Translations under genes and position numbers: made by a program
Shown: positions 27,284-39,939 of the stretch, one piece after another
Layout of the letters: each line of letters starts with the position of its first letter
Numbering within the stretch: the first letter of the stretch is position 1
Source of the DNA: Apostichopus japonicus
Lineage: Eukaryota > Echinodermata > Holothuroidea > Aspidochirotida > Stichopodidae
DNA: 64,000 nt
Assembly: GCF_037975245.1 (NCBI RefSeq)
Contig: NC_092568.1
Location: 22,284,501 to 22,348,500, forward strand
Direction of reading: 5' to 3'
Notes under the pieces: model-generated
The model's input: the letters and a program-made list of their open reading frames with translations, nothing else
The model's database searches: none
What the model was told of the DNA's origin: nothing

Positions 27284-27805
27284 GCAACCATCCTGCAGCT
27301 AAGCTGAATGAATATCAAACAATAGAGATTATTGACCTATCTGTGGCAAACTGCACAACAGAAAAGATGTATCCTAACACAGCCTAACTGCAGGGTGCTG
27401 CAACCATCCCACAGCTGCAACCATCCTGCAGCTAAGCTGAATCAATATCAAACAAAAGAGATTATTGACCTATCTGTGGCAAACTGCACAACAGAAAAGA
27501 TGCATTCTACACAGCCTAACTGCAGGATGCTGCAACCATCCCACAGCTGCAACCATCCTGCAGCTAAGCTGAATCAATATCAAACAATAGAGATTATTGA
27601 CCTATCTGTGGCAAACTGCACAACAGAAAAGATGCATTCTACACAGCCTAACTGCAGGATGCTGCAACCATCCCACAGCTGCAACCATCCTGCAGCTAAG
27701 CTGAATCAATATCAAACAAAAGAGATTATTGACCTATCTGTGGCAAACTGCACAACAGAAAAGATGCATCCTAACACAGCCTAGCTGCAGGATGCTGCAG
27801 CCCCT
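27284..27805. repeat. 132-bp minisatellite, about four copies, open in one frame
   Basis: Copies start with GCAACCATCCTGCAGC at 27284, 27417, 27549 and 27681 (period 132-133). Because 132 is a multiple of three, a 150-codon plus-strand frame (27332-27784) stays open. It is a product of the period, and I do not treat it as a gene. Each unit carries near-inverse copies of a GCTGCAACCATCCTGCAG block, so single strands could fold. Confidence 0.85.
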
Positions 27806-28620
27806 CGGCATCCTACTTTTGTCGCAGTACCTTAAGTAGCATTCTGAGTCAATTTTGATCATTTTCTTGATCATATTCCTCATGAAGGCTAAAATCTCAT
27901 CAAAATGCTACTCAGTATATTAACTAGTCAAGTTTCATTTCAATTTATGGAAGAAATGTTAACAAATTTTGAAGTTTTAATGTACTGCAATCTTTATTTT
28001 AAGAAATACTCTGTAAGTTTTGGAAATTTCATGAACAAACCCAGGAGCCTGCCTAATTTAAGTAACAAAATGTAGGGACACTGCATAATTCGCTATTCGA
28101 TAAGGTCTGTGATCATTTGAGATGACAACAGAGAAGGAACAAAACAAACTTGATCTGTTGTCAGCTGGCTATTTAACAAGTTATTGATAGTATATAATAT
28201 GTAAAGCTGGTGGTTGAGAGGTGTTTACCTCAGCGGTGTTTACTGGTGGTTTACACTTGCGGTTAGGCTTGGATCTGCTACTACCCTCAACTTGAATGAT
28301 AAGAACAATTAGTGACTCGAGGAAGATTGACACATTCTGTATATAGATTACACTGCTGTCTGTCATATATAAATAGTTTCTACACTCAGCAATGGAACAC
28401 AATAGATACCCGCAGGGCAGAATTCTAGTCACACCCTTGTATCACGTAGTACACACCATGTCCTTATGATATGTTTTGCTTATACACATAGAACATTCAA
28501 CAAGCACCAAATCCCTATCTAGACATAGACACATGTATACATACTCATGTCGATACGGTCATACTTGTAATGGTGAATGGTGATCACTAAAGCCCTAACA
28601 GTATGTAGACTGCACATGCA

Positions 28621-28794
28621 CCGTATAGTGTAGTTAAAAGTATACATACTGAAACCGTATAGTGTAGTTCAAAGTATATATACTGAAACCGTATAGTGTA
28701 GTTCAAAGTATATACACTGAAACCGTATAGTGTAGTTAACAGTATATAAACTGAAACCGTAAAGTGTAGTTAAAAGTATATACTGAAACCGTAT
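28621..28794. repeat. 34-bp tandem array, left part
   Basis: Units beginning CCGTATAGTGTAGTT start at 28621, 28655, 28689, 28723, 28757 and 28789. The array stops at GTAT where the LINE piece begins. Confidence 0.9.
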
Positions 28795-29110
28795 CATAAT
28801 AATAATACTAATAATAAATGAGACTTATATAGCGCCAAATCAGTAAACAAAAGTTACTGCTCAAAGCGCTTTACAGAGAAAGTAAATTAATTTACAAAAG
28901 AACAAGTGAAAAAATGGGTCTTAAGTAGACTTTTGAAAGTAGAAAGTTTATAGCATGTTCGAATGTGATCTGGTAACTTGTTCCAGAGATAAGACCCAGA
29001 GTATTGGAAGCTTCTGTAACCATAGTTCTTCAATCGTGGTTTTGGAACAGTTAAAAACAGTTTGTTGGAGGAACGAAGTGTGCGAGTTGGAGTATATGGC
29101 AAGAGAAGTT
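28795..29110 (-). mobile_element. 5'-truncated L2/CR1-like LINE, 3' end only
   Basis: A minus-strand LINE remnant of about 316 bp. From 29110 to 28887 it encodes the C-terminus of a non-LTR reverse transcriptase ORF2: TRTLRSSNKLFLTVPKPRLK, then YGYRSFQYSGSYLWNKLPDH, then a Leu/Phe-rich end and a stop. The series LRSS, VPKxRLKxYG, SYLWNxLPxxIR is a hallmark of the end of CR1/L2-type ORF2. Downstream comes a short 3' UTR with GTAAAGCGCTTTGAG and GGCGCTATATAAGT, ending in ATT-type microsatellite units. Both sides are copies of a 34-bp tandem repeat, and GTAT is present at each junction (28791-28794 and 29111-29114), as expected for insertion of a truncated copy into the array. The element cannot move itself. 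Confidence 0.85.
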
Positions 29111-29176
29111 GTATAGTGTAGTTCAAAGTATATACACTGAAACCGTATAGTGTAGTTAACAGTATACATACTGAAA
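29111..29176. repeat. 34-bp tandem array, right part after the LINE piece
   Basis: The same unit resumes at GTATAGTGTAG directly after the LINE piece and runs for about two copies, the second starting at 29143. Confidence 0.85.
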
Positions 29177-30179
29177 CTATGCAGTGATATGCCACACAGT
29201 CTTCAGTACATGGTATAGGTCTACAACACATTGGATTTGCCAACAGTGTATTTATATGGCTCATAGTTAACAGTAATACAAGCTGGCACCAGTTAACGTT
29301 ATAGTCTACAGACGGTAAAATGCATTAATGTACCACGCTATATTGAAAGGGTACGGCTGTTACGTACATTAATGTAATACTGCTTTAACTGTGTACTACG
29401 ACACTATAAACCTAATGGCATGAGACTGTGTAAACACAGATAATAGCTACGGCATTGTCCACAGTAACATCATAATGTACTATTATAAATAGTATAAGGA
29501 GATACCCTCAGCACACTGAACAAATGCTTTGTAGCCAAGATTGATTTCTGCTGTATGTCTGACTCCCAGCAGATGGTAGAGAACCCCCTCTCATTAAGAA
29601 AGACCCTCCTACATCTTTGACACAGTTTTAATTATAAATCAAATTAATTACCTCATACTTAGAACACATGGAAAGTTTAAGTTATCCTCTCCTAGCTCCC
29701 TCTCCCACCCAATAGTTGTTGCCCCTTATACTTCCAAAATCTTGCTCAGCCAATCACTACAATCATTCTTCAGTTAAAGAGATGGGCATGGCTGTGATGT
29801 TCAAGCAATGGCCATGTCATCTCTGCATAACGATACAGCAGCATGACAAAATAACATTTTGACAAATTGAGTTTGGACGGAAGAGCGACATGGGGCATAA
29901 CAAAAGTTTGGATGGCATAATGTGTTGAGGCAGCAACACAAACGGCTGAATGACTCAGGATATAATGCAGTGAAATGACAAAAGGGGCTTTATGCAACGT
30001 ATTGGAGTTGAGGGAGCGACATAACAGGTCGTATCTACAGAGCAGCCATTTATATTCAAAATGAGTTCTTAGAATCTGTTATAATCCTTTTAATCTTTCT
30101 AAACTTCTAATCCTCCATCTTATTTCTTATTTGTTCATGCTTTCATGATTGTACATTTTTACATCTTTTATGTATCATT

Positions 30180-30260
30180 ATTAATTTATGATGTGTCCTA
30201 TTTATAAATTTTGTAATTTACACTGGAATAAAGAAATTGAATTGAATTGAAATTGAATAG
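30180..30260 (+). mobile_element. LINE-like 3' tail
   Basis: AATAAAG followed by repeated ATTGA units (about 30226-30256) resembles the tail of many non-LTR retrotransposons or a processed transcript. No coding part is recognisable before it. Confidence 0.35.
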
Positions 30261-31130
30261 GAGTCATCGAAATAATTAAGTCAAGACACAATGAGATTAG
30301 AAAGCACGATGACTTTTACAACAGCACCATAAGGTGGCTGACTGACTTTAGTCAATTGAACACTTTACTAGGATACCTGAGTAACCTGACCAGTACAAAA
30401 CAATGCATACTAAAATTAAAATAGCTGAGCAATTTTCCCAGGTAAATACCAGCATATTAGTTTCAAAATTTAATAACCAGTACCTGCATGAGGGCTTTAT
30501 GTGAAAGGGTAAAGTTTCCACAGAGTACTTTTCCAGCTCCAATGAAATGATTTCAATCCTAAAAACCAATTTAAACCAGACCTCTTGAGTCAGTATAAAG
30601 GTGAGTACATACTCTAGCATAGTAATATTCTTTGGGCATTTTGGAAATCAAGTACAGTTACAAGTGCAAGTTTGCTTGGAGGGCCTGTACTCAAAACTCT
30701 TGCCCAGAGAGTTCCACCTGGACTGGCACTCATGTCGTTGTACTAATGCTATCTATATGGCTGGAATAACCCATGACTTCTCCTTTTCAAGTGAGATGTT
30801 TGGAATTCATTTTTTTCATACACAAACTCAAAGATTTATAATACAGAATATTACACAAACAATTTGGTGCAGAGAACTTTATCAAAATTATTATTTACCA
30901 TTATCACATCAAAACCTAATAACAACATTTCAAAATTTGGCCATAATGTTGATTTGAGTAGATCAGATTGCTGCGATATAGTATGTATGCATTATAGGAA
31001 GTGATTTCAAGTTCTGCTTTTGCAACCTTTCCTGTTATCCCTCTCTACACTACCCACCCTATAAAAGCTTTTGCAGATACAGCTTGTTTAAACAATTTAT
31101 CAAAAGATGCTCTCCCACTTCAATATCAAA

Positions 31131-31259
31131 CTAGACAATGGCAACAAACTCATTGATCTTTAAACGAAGTCTATCCAAAGCTCCAATGTTCCGTCGGTTC
31201 CGAGCTTCAAGTTATTTAAGATCTAATATAGCTTTCAGATCAATAAAACCATTGTCTAG
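31131..31259. repeat. Short inverted-repeat element or foldback
   Basis: ACTAGACAATGG and its exact inverse CCATTGTCTAGT lie about 105 bases apart. It could be a small MITE; target duplications are not clear. Confidence 0.4.
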
Positions 31260-31287
31260 TATCTAGTTACCGCCTCCTCCCACGTAC

Positions 31288-31431
31288 CTCCGTTGACATC
31301 ATCAATAGCGTCGTCGCACCTGACATGGTTCGACACGACAACGACTCGATGAAATGGCAGAGAGAACAAGAACATCTGCATAGAAACCTCTGAAGCTATA
31401 GAAGCAAAAATAGAATCCTTAAGTACAGGAG
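31288..31431 (-). CDS. Exon-like segment, unrecognised
   Basis: Pyrimidine-rich acceptor (CTCCTTCCTTTCATAG) and donor GGAG/GTACGT frame 144 nt, phase 1 at both ends. It encodes 47 codons including FHRVVVVSNHVRCDDAIDDV. The phase does not fit the PH gene intron it lies in, so it would belong to another transcript. No family recognised. Confidence 0.27.
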
Positions 31432-31980
31432 CTATGAAAGGAAGGAGAATGTTTTGCCAATTTAAAAAAAAAAAGAAGAAAAATTCTCTCATGTTTTGTA
31501 TGTTTCTCTCAGACTCTGATGGCAACAACAACCTATGCCTCTGACATTTTGTGCAAATTATTAACCACTGTCAAGGTTTTATCACTATGAAAGGCCTATA
31601 GGTTGTAGGCCTACAATAAGTGATGCTATGATTTATTTATCTGTTTTTTTTTTAAAAATTTAAATTTAAAGAGCTTGGAAGAAGGGTAATTCCCACAAAC
31701 TTAAGAGGTGCCATAAATGTGATGAAATTTTATGTATGGAAATTTTCAGTTTTAAAGTGTAAGCCATGCTTGTCATCATAAACAATTTCTGCAAAAAACA
31801 ACAGGAGTGCGTGCGGTCATAGCTCTAATGAAACCTGCTGTATCCTGTTTGATCAGGATTCATTTTATATTCCCTTCATTGAAACAGCTTTTTGTACCGA
31901 TGGTAGTAAATTATTTATGCTATCGGATACTAAGATCTCAGGACAAGTTTATACCTTAACCAGTCAAAGTTCACAAAATG

Positions 31981-32728
31981 CAAGGGCGGCGGAAGCACTT
32001 TGAATCTGGGGGGGCACCAACGTCGAAGGGCACTTTGCAGAAATTCGATTGGACTGATATTTAGTACCCTTTTAACTCTTATTGTATTATCTTATTTGCG
32101 TATACACATCACTCCATCAACGCAGCCCCCCCCCCAAGGAAACAATGCATACTAGCACTGCAGTATCTAATGTGCAAATTGGGAAACAAGGAAAAAAAAA
32201 CATAATGAGGTGAAATCATTATAAAGTCCAAGTCCCTGCACACGTGATCGATACATGCATGAAAGCAAATGAAATATGTCAAAATACTGAAAGAAAAGTA
32301 ATTTTCTATGTGTTTTTCAATGGTTAAACTGATATTATTATGATCATTATTATTGTAACGACTTTCCCAATAATTATAACCGATTTGGAAGGGTTATAAC
32401 ACGGCAAATGATTGTATGTTATTGGCATGCGATGTAATAACCAACGCATGCCTATATGATATGCACATTAACATGTTGAACGCGCGTGAAGCGCGCGAAA
32501 AATTTTGGTAATATTTTTCGGGCAAGTCGTTACAGCCCCCCAAATCAAATTGGGCTCCTACGATTGTGGTAGTAAACAAAACTTCCCGAAATATTTCATT
32601 CGACGTGGCTTTCGCTTTGGGTTTCGCTTTTTTATTTAGAAATTTTATGTAGAAAAAGGGCACATTTTAATCTGAGGAAAAGTGGGGGGGCACGTGCCCC
32701 CTGTGCCCCCCCGGTTCCGCCGCCCTTG
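31981..32728. mobile_element. hAT-like MITE with 8-bp target duplication (A)
   Basis: A 748-bp element beginning CAAGGGCGGCGGAA and ending with its inverse TTCCGCCGCCCTTG; inside the termini are G-run (left) and C-run (right) tracts. The flanks are the perfect direct repeat ACAAAATG at 31973-31980 and 32729-32736. Eight-base duplications with short inverted ends are typical of hAT elements. No transposase is encoded; an 89-codon minus-strand frame inside has no recognisable motif. Confidence 0.85.
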
Positions 32729-33795
32729 ACAAAATGAAATAATTTAGATCAACTGTTGAAAATTTGAAAAATGTCAAACTTGCTGTTGCAATGTTGCAGT
32801 ATTACTTATGATACAAATTTGCTAGTGCAGAAATATAAATATGTATGCAAGACAGTGGGAATTTTATGTTTACTCTTTTTTAGAATGAAATGGCATCACT
32901 AAATGACTTCCTAGCTTACATTAATTTATGAAAACAAAGTTAGTTGATTGCAGGTAAAAAATTCACTTGAATAATTTCAAATTTTTGTTATAGGTCATGG
33001 TAGAATTATTGAAAATCTCCTGGAACTATTGGAACAGTTGTTAAAATATGAGAAAGAAAAGTTTATTCTTATAGTTTCATAATAAATTAAAGAAAAAATG
33101 AAAATGAAAAAAGAGAGGGAGAAGGGGGGGAAGGGGCTCAGTGACATAATTGTCTGCACATGGTTATTGATGCCTTCAACAGTTACATGACATAGCCTAC
33201 TGTACATTATTTACATACACTTTTAATTCAATGCACAAATTTATACAAAATTTGGTGCAGACAGCTTTTCTCAGTTTATATCACCATAGTAACTTGTGAC
33301 CAAAAATCATTAAAAACAAACAGGATATCCCAAAATGGTGTAGAAAATGCTGAAAACTGTGTTGTTAGGTTTTGAAGCTTTGTAGTCAATAAGTATATCT
33401 AGTGTAGCTTGTCTGCAAGAATTGTCTCCAAGAATACATGAACTTCTTCTGGACACAAGCAACGCACATGAAATTTTGTCGGACACAGACACAGACATGA
33501 AATTCGTCAGAGAAAAAGAACACATGAATTGTTACCAGGCTTTTCAGAATGACACTATGTCACAACCCTAGATGCAAAAGTTGGAAAATGTTTTTTTCCT
33601 GAAATTTTCGCATTTCTTTCCATTACTTGAAATGACACTTGGATTCAACAACTTCAACAAGCTTATAATTCATGTTTTTTTTTTGGGGGGGGGAGATAAA
33701 TCACCTATACAAAAAACTGCTTTGATACCCGCTGTACTGAATCAGGACATCACGCTGTGCAGCACTGGCTCATCGCCCTGATGCCCCATAGTACA

Positions 33796-33827
33796 ACCAT
33801 GGAGCTATCTGTCTATAGCTCCATGGT
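33796..33827. repeat. Perfect 13-bp hairpin flanked by GTACAACCAT repeats
   Basis: ACCATGGAGCTAT, loop CTGTCT, then the exact inverse. The direct repeat GTACAACCAT overlaps both outer edges (33791-33800 and 33826-33835). A half copy, CCATGGAGCTATCTGT, occurs at 38640-38655. Confidence 0.85.
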
Positions 33828-36613
33828 ACAACCATCACTGGAATTCAATAGCCTAATTACCACTCTATAATCTGTTACTTAGCAACAGGGGTTTTGATTG
33901 TCAGAAGCTAATTTACTATTAACCCACCCTTACTCCTTCACTCGGGCATGATGAAATTGATGTCAATCCTGGATAAGGTCTGGAATTTTGGTCATAAATC
34001 TTAGGTTGTTTTGTTTTGCTTCATTCTGTAATTATCTGTAAAACATTTTCCAATGGTAGGAGGCACAGTGCAGCTCCCTCACACAAAGTGCATGTTTATT
34101 TCTCACACTGTAAAGTTTTCCACAGCGGTGGCAGTACTGGCTGCCCTCGTTTCTGTCACTAGTTATTGATCACATTGTTTACAAACACATGAAGCAACCT
34201 GTGTTATATATTGATGTCATTCCCCAAAATGGCTGAACTTTCCATGAAAAGTACATTCATGCTTTGAAACAATTCGATTGATTTTACAGATCTCTCAGAA
34301 ATGTGGGATGGAAGTTTGGGGGAGTATATATCCACATAATTGTAAAGTTTAACAAGAAATATAAAATATGTAGTAAAGGGGATAGCTACGACAACGGACA
34401 TTGAAGAGGGGGGTATTCTAATTTGGGATCAAAGTAAAAATGTCTAGTGCAGACTGAATCGTAGCCGAAAGGGAGATGTCAGATTTTGTGCGCACATGAC
34501 ACAACCAGACAGCAAAACTGCAGTGTGGTTTCGAAGATGCTACATGAATAATCTTACATGAATGTGACACACTAGGCTTTAGTGTAGAGCCAGGATGAAG
34601 AACATACTTCAATCTAAGTAGTGCAGTAAAAAGCATTGAGATATTACAAACAATATTCACATTGGCAGCTGATGACCGAGATGGAAACCTTTCTTGTATT
34701 CAGCAATTTCAGCATACAGATTGATCTCTACCAAAGACAAGAGGCTTCTTTTCAGGCCTCGACAAATATGTTTAAAAGTACTCGCTTTTTGGCGACAAGA
34801 AAACAATTAAAACATGAATGTTTTTAACACTTTTCAAGCTTTATAGTTTAACACCTCCGGTGGAAGGAAGGTGATTGAGGTCACAGGCTTCAGTGTAAAA
34901 ACTAAAAATGTGTCCTTTAAACCAGCCATTTTTTTTCTCTCATGATACTTTCTCTCCAGTAAAGTTCCTACTCTTGGTCCCGCCTTAAAAGTACAACACC
35001 ACCCCTAAATTCAACACCACCCCTAAATTTCAGCCCTGCCAAACTGTTTCATCCTCTAATTTTATTCTTAGCAAATAGACTGTTTGCAATGTGCATAGAT
35101 TACCAAAGATGTACACACAGACACTAAAATTACTGACTTGAAACATGTGGTCTGAAGAAATGTTAACTATTAACAAGTATTAACAAGTGTAATGGCCATC
35201 CCATAGAATGCTAACTGTTAATATGCATGTGAAAAACTATACAAACTATTAGCATTAACAGGAACCTACAGGTTATTATATAGGTATTTTGGTTGGCCCT
35301 TTTTGGTTGGCCCTTTTACCATATTACAACAGAGTACTAGATAGTCAGAATTAAACTTGATCAACCTAAGACATATTCCTAGATTTTTTTTTTTTAATTT
35401 CATCAAATGGTAGTTTCATGAGTAAGTAATCAGTTTACTGTATCCCACTCTAAATCCAGACCCACTTCCCTTATTCTAACCCCTTCCCTTCCCACTCTCA
35501 TGCCTCAAATTCCACAACTTTCATCTCAGCAAGACTTTTTGGTGGCTATAATTTACATATGCTCAAGCTTCGTATTTTAATATTGCAGTGCCGAGAGAAA
35601 CAATAAATCAAACTACAAAACCCAGAGATGAGAAAAATAATCCTATTCGATTGTTCACGTCGGATTCGTTGCTACTCACAGAAAATTTCTGTCACAAAAT
35701 AGAATTTTTTGACACCAAATATCAAACATATAAAGTTGAGTGCACACTGTAAATTAATTCCTGCAAAAAGAAGGATACTTTTATTACAAACAGGATGTGA
35801 TTTCATTTCGGCAGAATCTATATCCCCTTTGCGACTGTCAACAACCCAGAAACGTCCGAATGCTCGAAGGTGCTGAAGATTTTCTGGACAATTTTCATGC
35901 ACAAAAAAAAAAACACTTGTGCCGAGGATTCATTAAAACAGGACAGAAGGACATCATTACCTTTCAAACTAATCCTCAAAAGGGGTACAAAAAAATCAAA
36001 TCAAGCAAAATCAAATACTATTTCCACATGTGATATGAGTTGAACAAATATGGATTCATCACATACTATGATAATATCTGTAATGAAACCAAGAAGACTA
36101 CGACCACTGAGACAGTACAGTTTAATTCCACAGTATTAATACTAACCTGTAATTTACATAGCTACTCTTTATGAGAATAAAAACCCAAAACACATTGGTT
36201 GAGGTATTTATGGATACAGGTACTTACATGTCTCTTATGTATGTATACACACTATAATCTACCTAGCATATGTAGGCTATGTTAACAATTACTGACATTA
36301 CCTGCACTGGACCCCCTTCCCCCCCCCTCCCCATTGGACCCTCTCTAGACCGGTTATTGCCCTCTTACTGCAGAATCTACCAATCATATATCTCTGAAGT
36401 GGATTACTAGCTAAGACTTTCGTCCCTCCGGCCTTGAATCCATTTGGTTTGCATGCTATGTGGAAGTTATTTTTATATATTTTTTTTTTAAATAGTTCAC
36501 TTTATAAAATACTACTAATACTACTAATCTAGGACAAGTATTTTGCATCTGGATCAGAGATTTACTGACATGATTTATTAACATAAACCTGACGTCTCAA
36601 TGACAATCCTGTA

Positions 36614-37534
36614 CATAGGCGTACGAGGCGGGGGGGGGGGGGGGCAGACTGCCCTCCAAATTTCCAGAGGACAAGAAATTCGGGCAAAAGTCCTGAAAAA
36701 TTCGGGCAGCCTAAGAGGAAAAAAATGTATATATATATATATATAAATGCAGTAGCTTGCCCGAATCTTTTTCAAATTTTTGCCCGACAATTCTGTGGAG
36801 AGCGTTTTATGTTATTTGTTTTGTGACATTAATATTAATATAGGCCTAATGATTTTCTTTATTTAGCATCATGTAGCCCGAATATTTCCGTGTAACACCA
36901 TCATAAGCGTAGCTCATCTGGGCTACCACGCTTTTTGCACTATCAAATTTATTTCTAACTAGTCAACTGTATACCTGGACATCCCCGACATGAGTGTATA
37001 TAAGAAACGTTTTCTTGTTCATGGATGGTGGGGGGGGTGCCTACAAGCCTAGAAGTACAGGTTTATCATATTCTTTGTTATTTTTTATATATTTTTGGTG
37101 AGACAAATTGCAGTCTCACCCAACACAGCGACATTATCCCGCCTACGTGTCGTTGAAAAATGTATGTTTTTCTGGAGGTAGCTGAGTACTGTGTTAAAAT
37201 AATTAATACGCTAACTAAATAGGAGCTTAAAAAATATACTGTCCTATTTTTCCCCTTCAAAGTGATGTTACCATTTTTTCTTCTTCTAATTTACCAAATT
37301 TTTGGGGAAGTGTAAATTTCTAAAACGTGAGATTATAAAATAAAGAATGTTTAGATGCAACTTGCAAGGCCTCAGAAGTGCCATTTCCGGCAATCTGAGA
37401 GGCATTTTTTGCCAAAAAATTTCTTGTACGCTACGCGCCAACCGATGGTGGCGCTCCGCTTAGATAGTGTCACGGGAACTTTCGGGCACAAAAGTTTCTG
37501 CCCCCCCAGACTGAAATGGTCCCGTACGCCTATG
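36614..37534. mobile_element. hAT-like MITE with 8-bp target duplication (B)
   Basis: A 921-bp element with ends CATAGGCGTACG and CGTACGCCTATG, followed inward by a G run on the left and a C run on the right. The flanking direct repeat is ATCCTGTA at 36606-36613 and 37535-37542. It contains an AT dinucleotide run near 36729-36745. Its right part (about 37410-37505) resembles the inverse of the left part of element C at 45681. No transposase was seen. Confidence 0.87.
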
Positions 37535-39939
37535 ATCCTGTATGATGCGATTTGCTAAACTATGTTCAGGATATGCTATAGTGTAGAAGTAGGAATCGGA
37601 GGATTGCACAGTCCGTCCTTATTACAGGAGCATTGCCGAGTAGTATAGGGCTACAGCTATATAAAGACAGATACATGCATACAGTATATAAAGCTCAACA
37701 GAAGACTACACTATACAATCCAATGTTAGCATATATACCCACAAAACCTGCTGAATTTATTTCTTATTTAATTTCTATTCTTTTACATGCTAATAATGAT
37801 ATTATCTTACTTCTAGGGTAAAGTTACTTTTGGTTCTCCCAATAATCAGTAGACTTATCACTAAGGGGATCGTGTAAGCAGTATTTATGTCCATATATAA
37901 CAATTTGTTTGTGTGTTCTGCACTGTGTTATATACGTCACTTGTATGCGATTATTGCATGATGACGTGTTAAGTAATTATTAATATGGATTATGTACCTA
38001 GTTTTTAAGTACTGCAAACCTACAATGACTTCTGTTGTCCTTTACAGTAGTGAATAATGCCTGACAGGCCATCAGTATATTCACATTGAAATAAACCATC
38101 AGTTATTTGTTGTATTTTGTGATGCATTTAGACAGTCACATCCTCTTTTGTAGCTATGTACTATATACATGATAGCGTTAACAGGAATACTACATTTAGC
38201 TTCAAATGAATTTGCGTCAAATTTGGGACATCATACTCCACCATTAATGTAACTGATATAAAGTACTTAACACAAAAAGAGGAGGGGGGAGGGGGTGGGA
38301 TTCTGGCAAAAAGTTTGTGAGGACAAAATGTTTTCATTTATTTCATATTATCAAACTATTGTATAAATAAGTGAAATGACTAAGAGATGTAGGCTACATT
38401 CCTATAGCACTGTTATATACAGGGAATAGTTTGGTGTTCAAATTTTTGTGTAGCAATTTTTAAGGATTTGAAGTTTGTCTCTAACAAAAACTGCTATGGT
38501 TGAAATATAAAAGAACAATACCACGAACATCTTTGTTTCCTATACTGCACATCATTTGGTAATATGATACCAGATCTATAAATCATTCTCTGACACTGTA
38601 TAATGGTATATCAGTACCACTTCTCCCTCCTTAGTTTGTCCATGGAGCTATCTGTTTGATAAATGATGAAATCCAACACCACCTCCCATGGACAAAGCTG
38701 TAAAGCATTGCAACCAGTGTAAGTTGATCAATCCTCAAAAACTCTTTGGAATTGAAAGTTGCTATCGATTGTGTTTTTTTCTATTAAAGTAGAACGATAG
38801 TGACAGAAAAAAAATCTCTCATTTTCATATATAATGTAGTTTATGTGTTACCAAGCAACATATTTTTTTAATTTTCCAAATAGAAATTTATAAAAAAGGG
38901 AATTAAAACATCGTTTTTTCGCCTCCGTAATTTAGGAATTTTCAAACACTGCAACGACCTTGAACAGCCCTCAGGTCAGTGAATGACGTCACTGTGATGA
39001 TCTTTTCTGTTGTGAACTGTTCAGTACGGAGCTGTGCGTGCATTTCGTGTCAGCATAACTGTTATTTTCCGGCATAATGTTCAAGACATAATAGATAATG
39101 AATATCATAGTGTTTCTTGATTTCTTCACCACGTGTTTACAATTTTTTTATTAAGAAATTTGCGGCGATTTCGCAACGATTTCCCAATATCTGAAGAGGT
39201 AACTCGCAAGCTGACCCAAAGTAACGTAAATCTCAAGATCACGTTTTTGGCGGGTTTTATACAGAGTGATGTATGAATGTGCTCACTTACCAGTCAAACT
39301 GGCACAATAACAATAGTGATGATAGTCTCAAACGTAGATTAGTATAACATCCGAAAGAAAATCCAAAGTTCTAAACAAAGTAGATTCACTTGTATGCACT
39401 AGGCCTACTGTAAAACATAAACGTTCCTTGTTCCGTGCGTCATTAAATCCAACAGAAAGGTTTCATTGAGCTTGAAATACAACCGCATTTGAACTCAATC
39501 GAGTTGTTAGTCTAGCTCGAACAATTTTCTCACTACATGCAATGCCTATTGCGTTTATTCACATGCATGCCTCATGGTTTGGGCTTCAGGAGGAATCGTA
39601 TTCTAGCCCAACTTCACGTAGGTCCGCAAACGGTACTTTCACACTGTGCAAACATAAGTGACAATGTGCGCTACCGTAAGTAATACTTACACGATGTTTT
39701 GTTTCGCTCACACATTTCCTATTCGTATTACATTTAAAGTGGTTTGGAGGGTATGAACACATCTATGCCCCAAAAAACTCTGCCTAAGCGACGTCCATGC
39801 CCCAATTGAAATTTGCACATGGATTCTCTCCTCACATAGTCATTAGGTTGTTCACGTCTGACACGTCTTCCAGTTCCAACACTTACTGTTGCATTTATCG
39901 GGATATATATAAATAATGCGGCATAAAAGCATCAATCTT

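Noticed and set aside
27332-27784. 150-codon frame as a repeat protein gene
   Set aside because: Explained by a 132-base tandem repeat without stop codons; no start context or flanking exon.
35672-36033. Open frames on both strands near 35.8 kb
   Set aside because: Both strands are equally open and neither shows a family motif or a convincing pair of splice sites.
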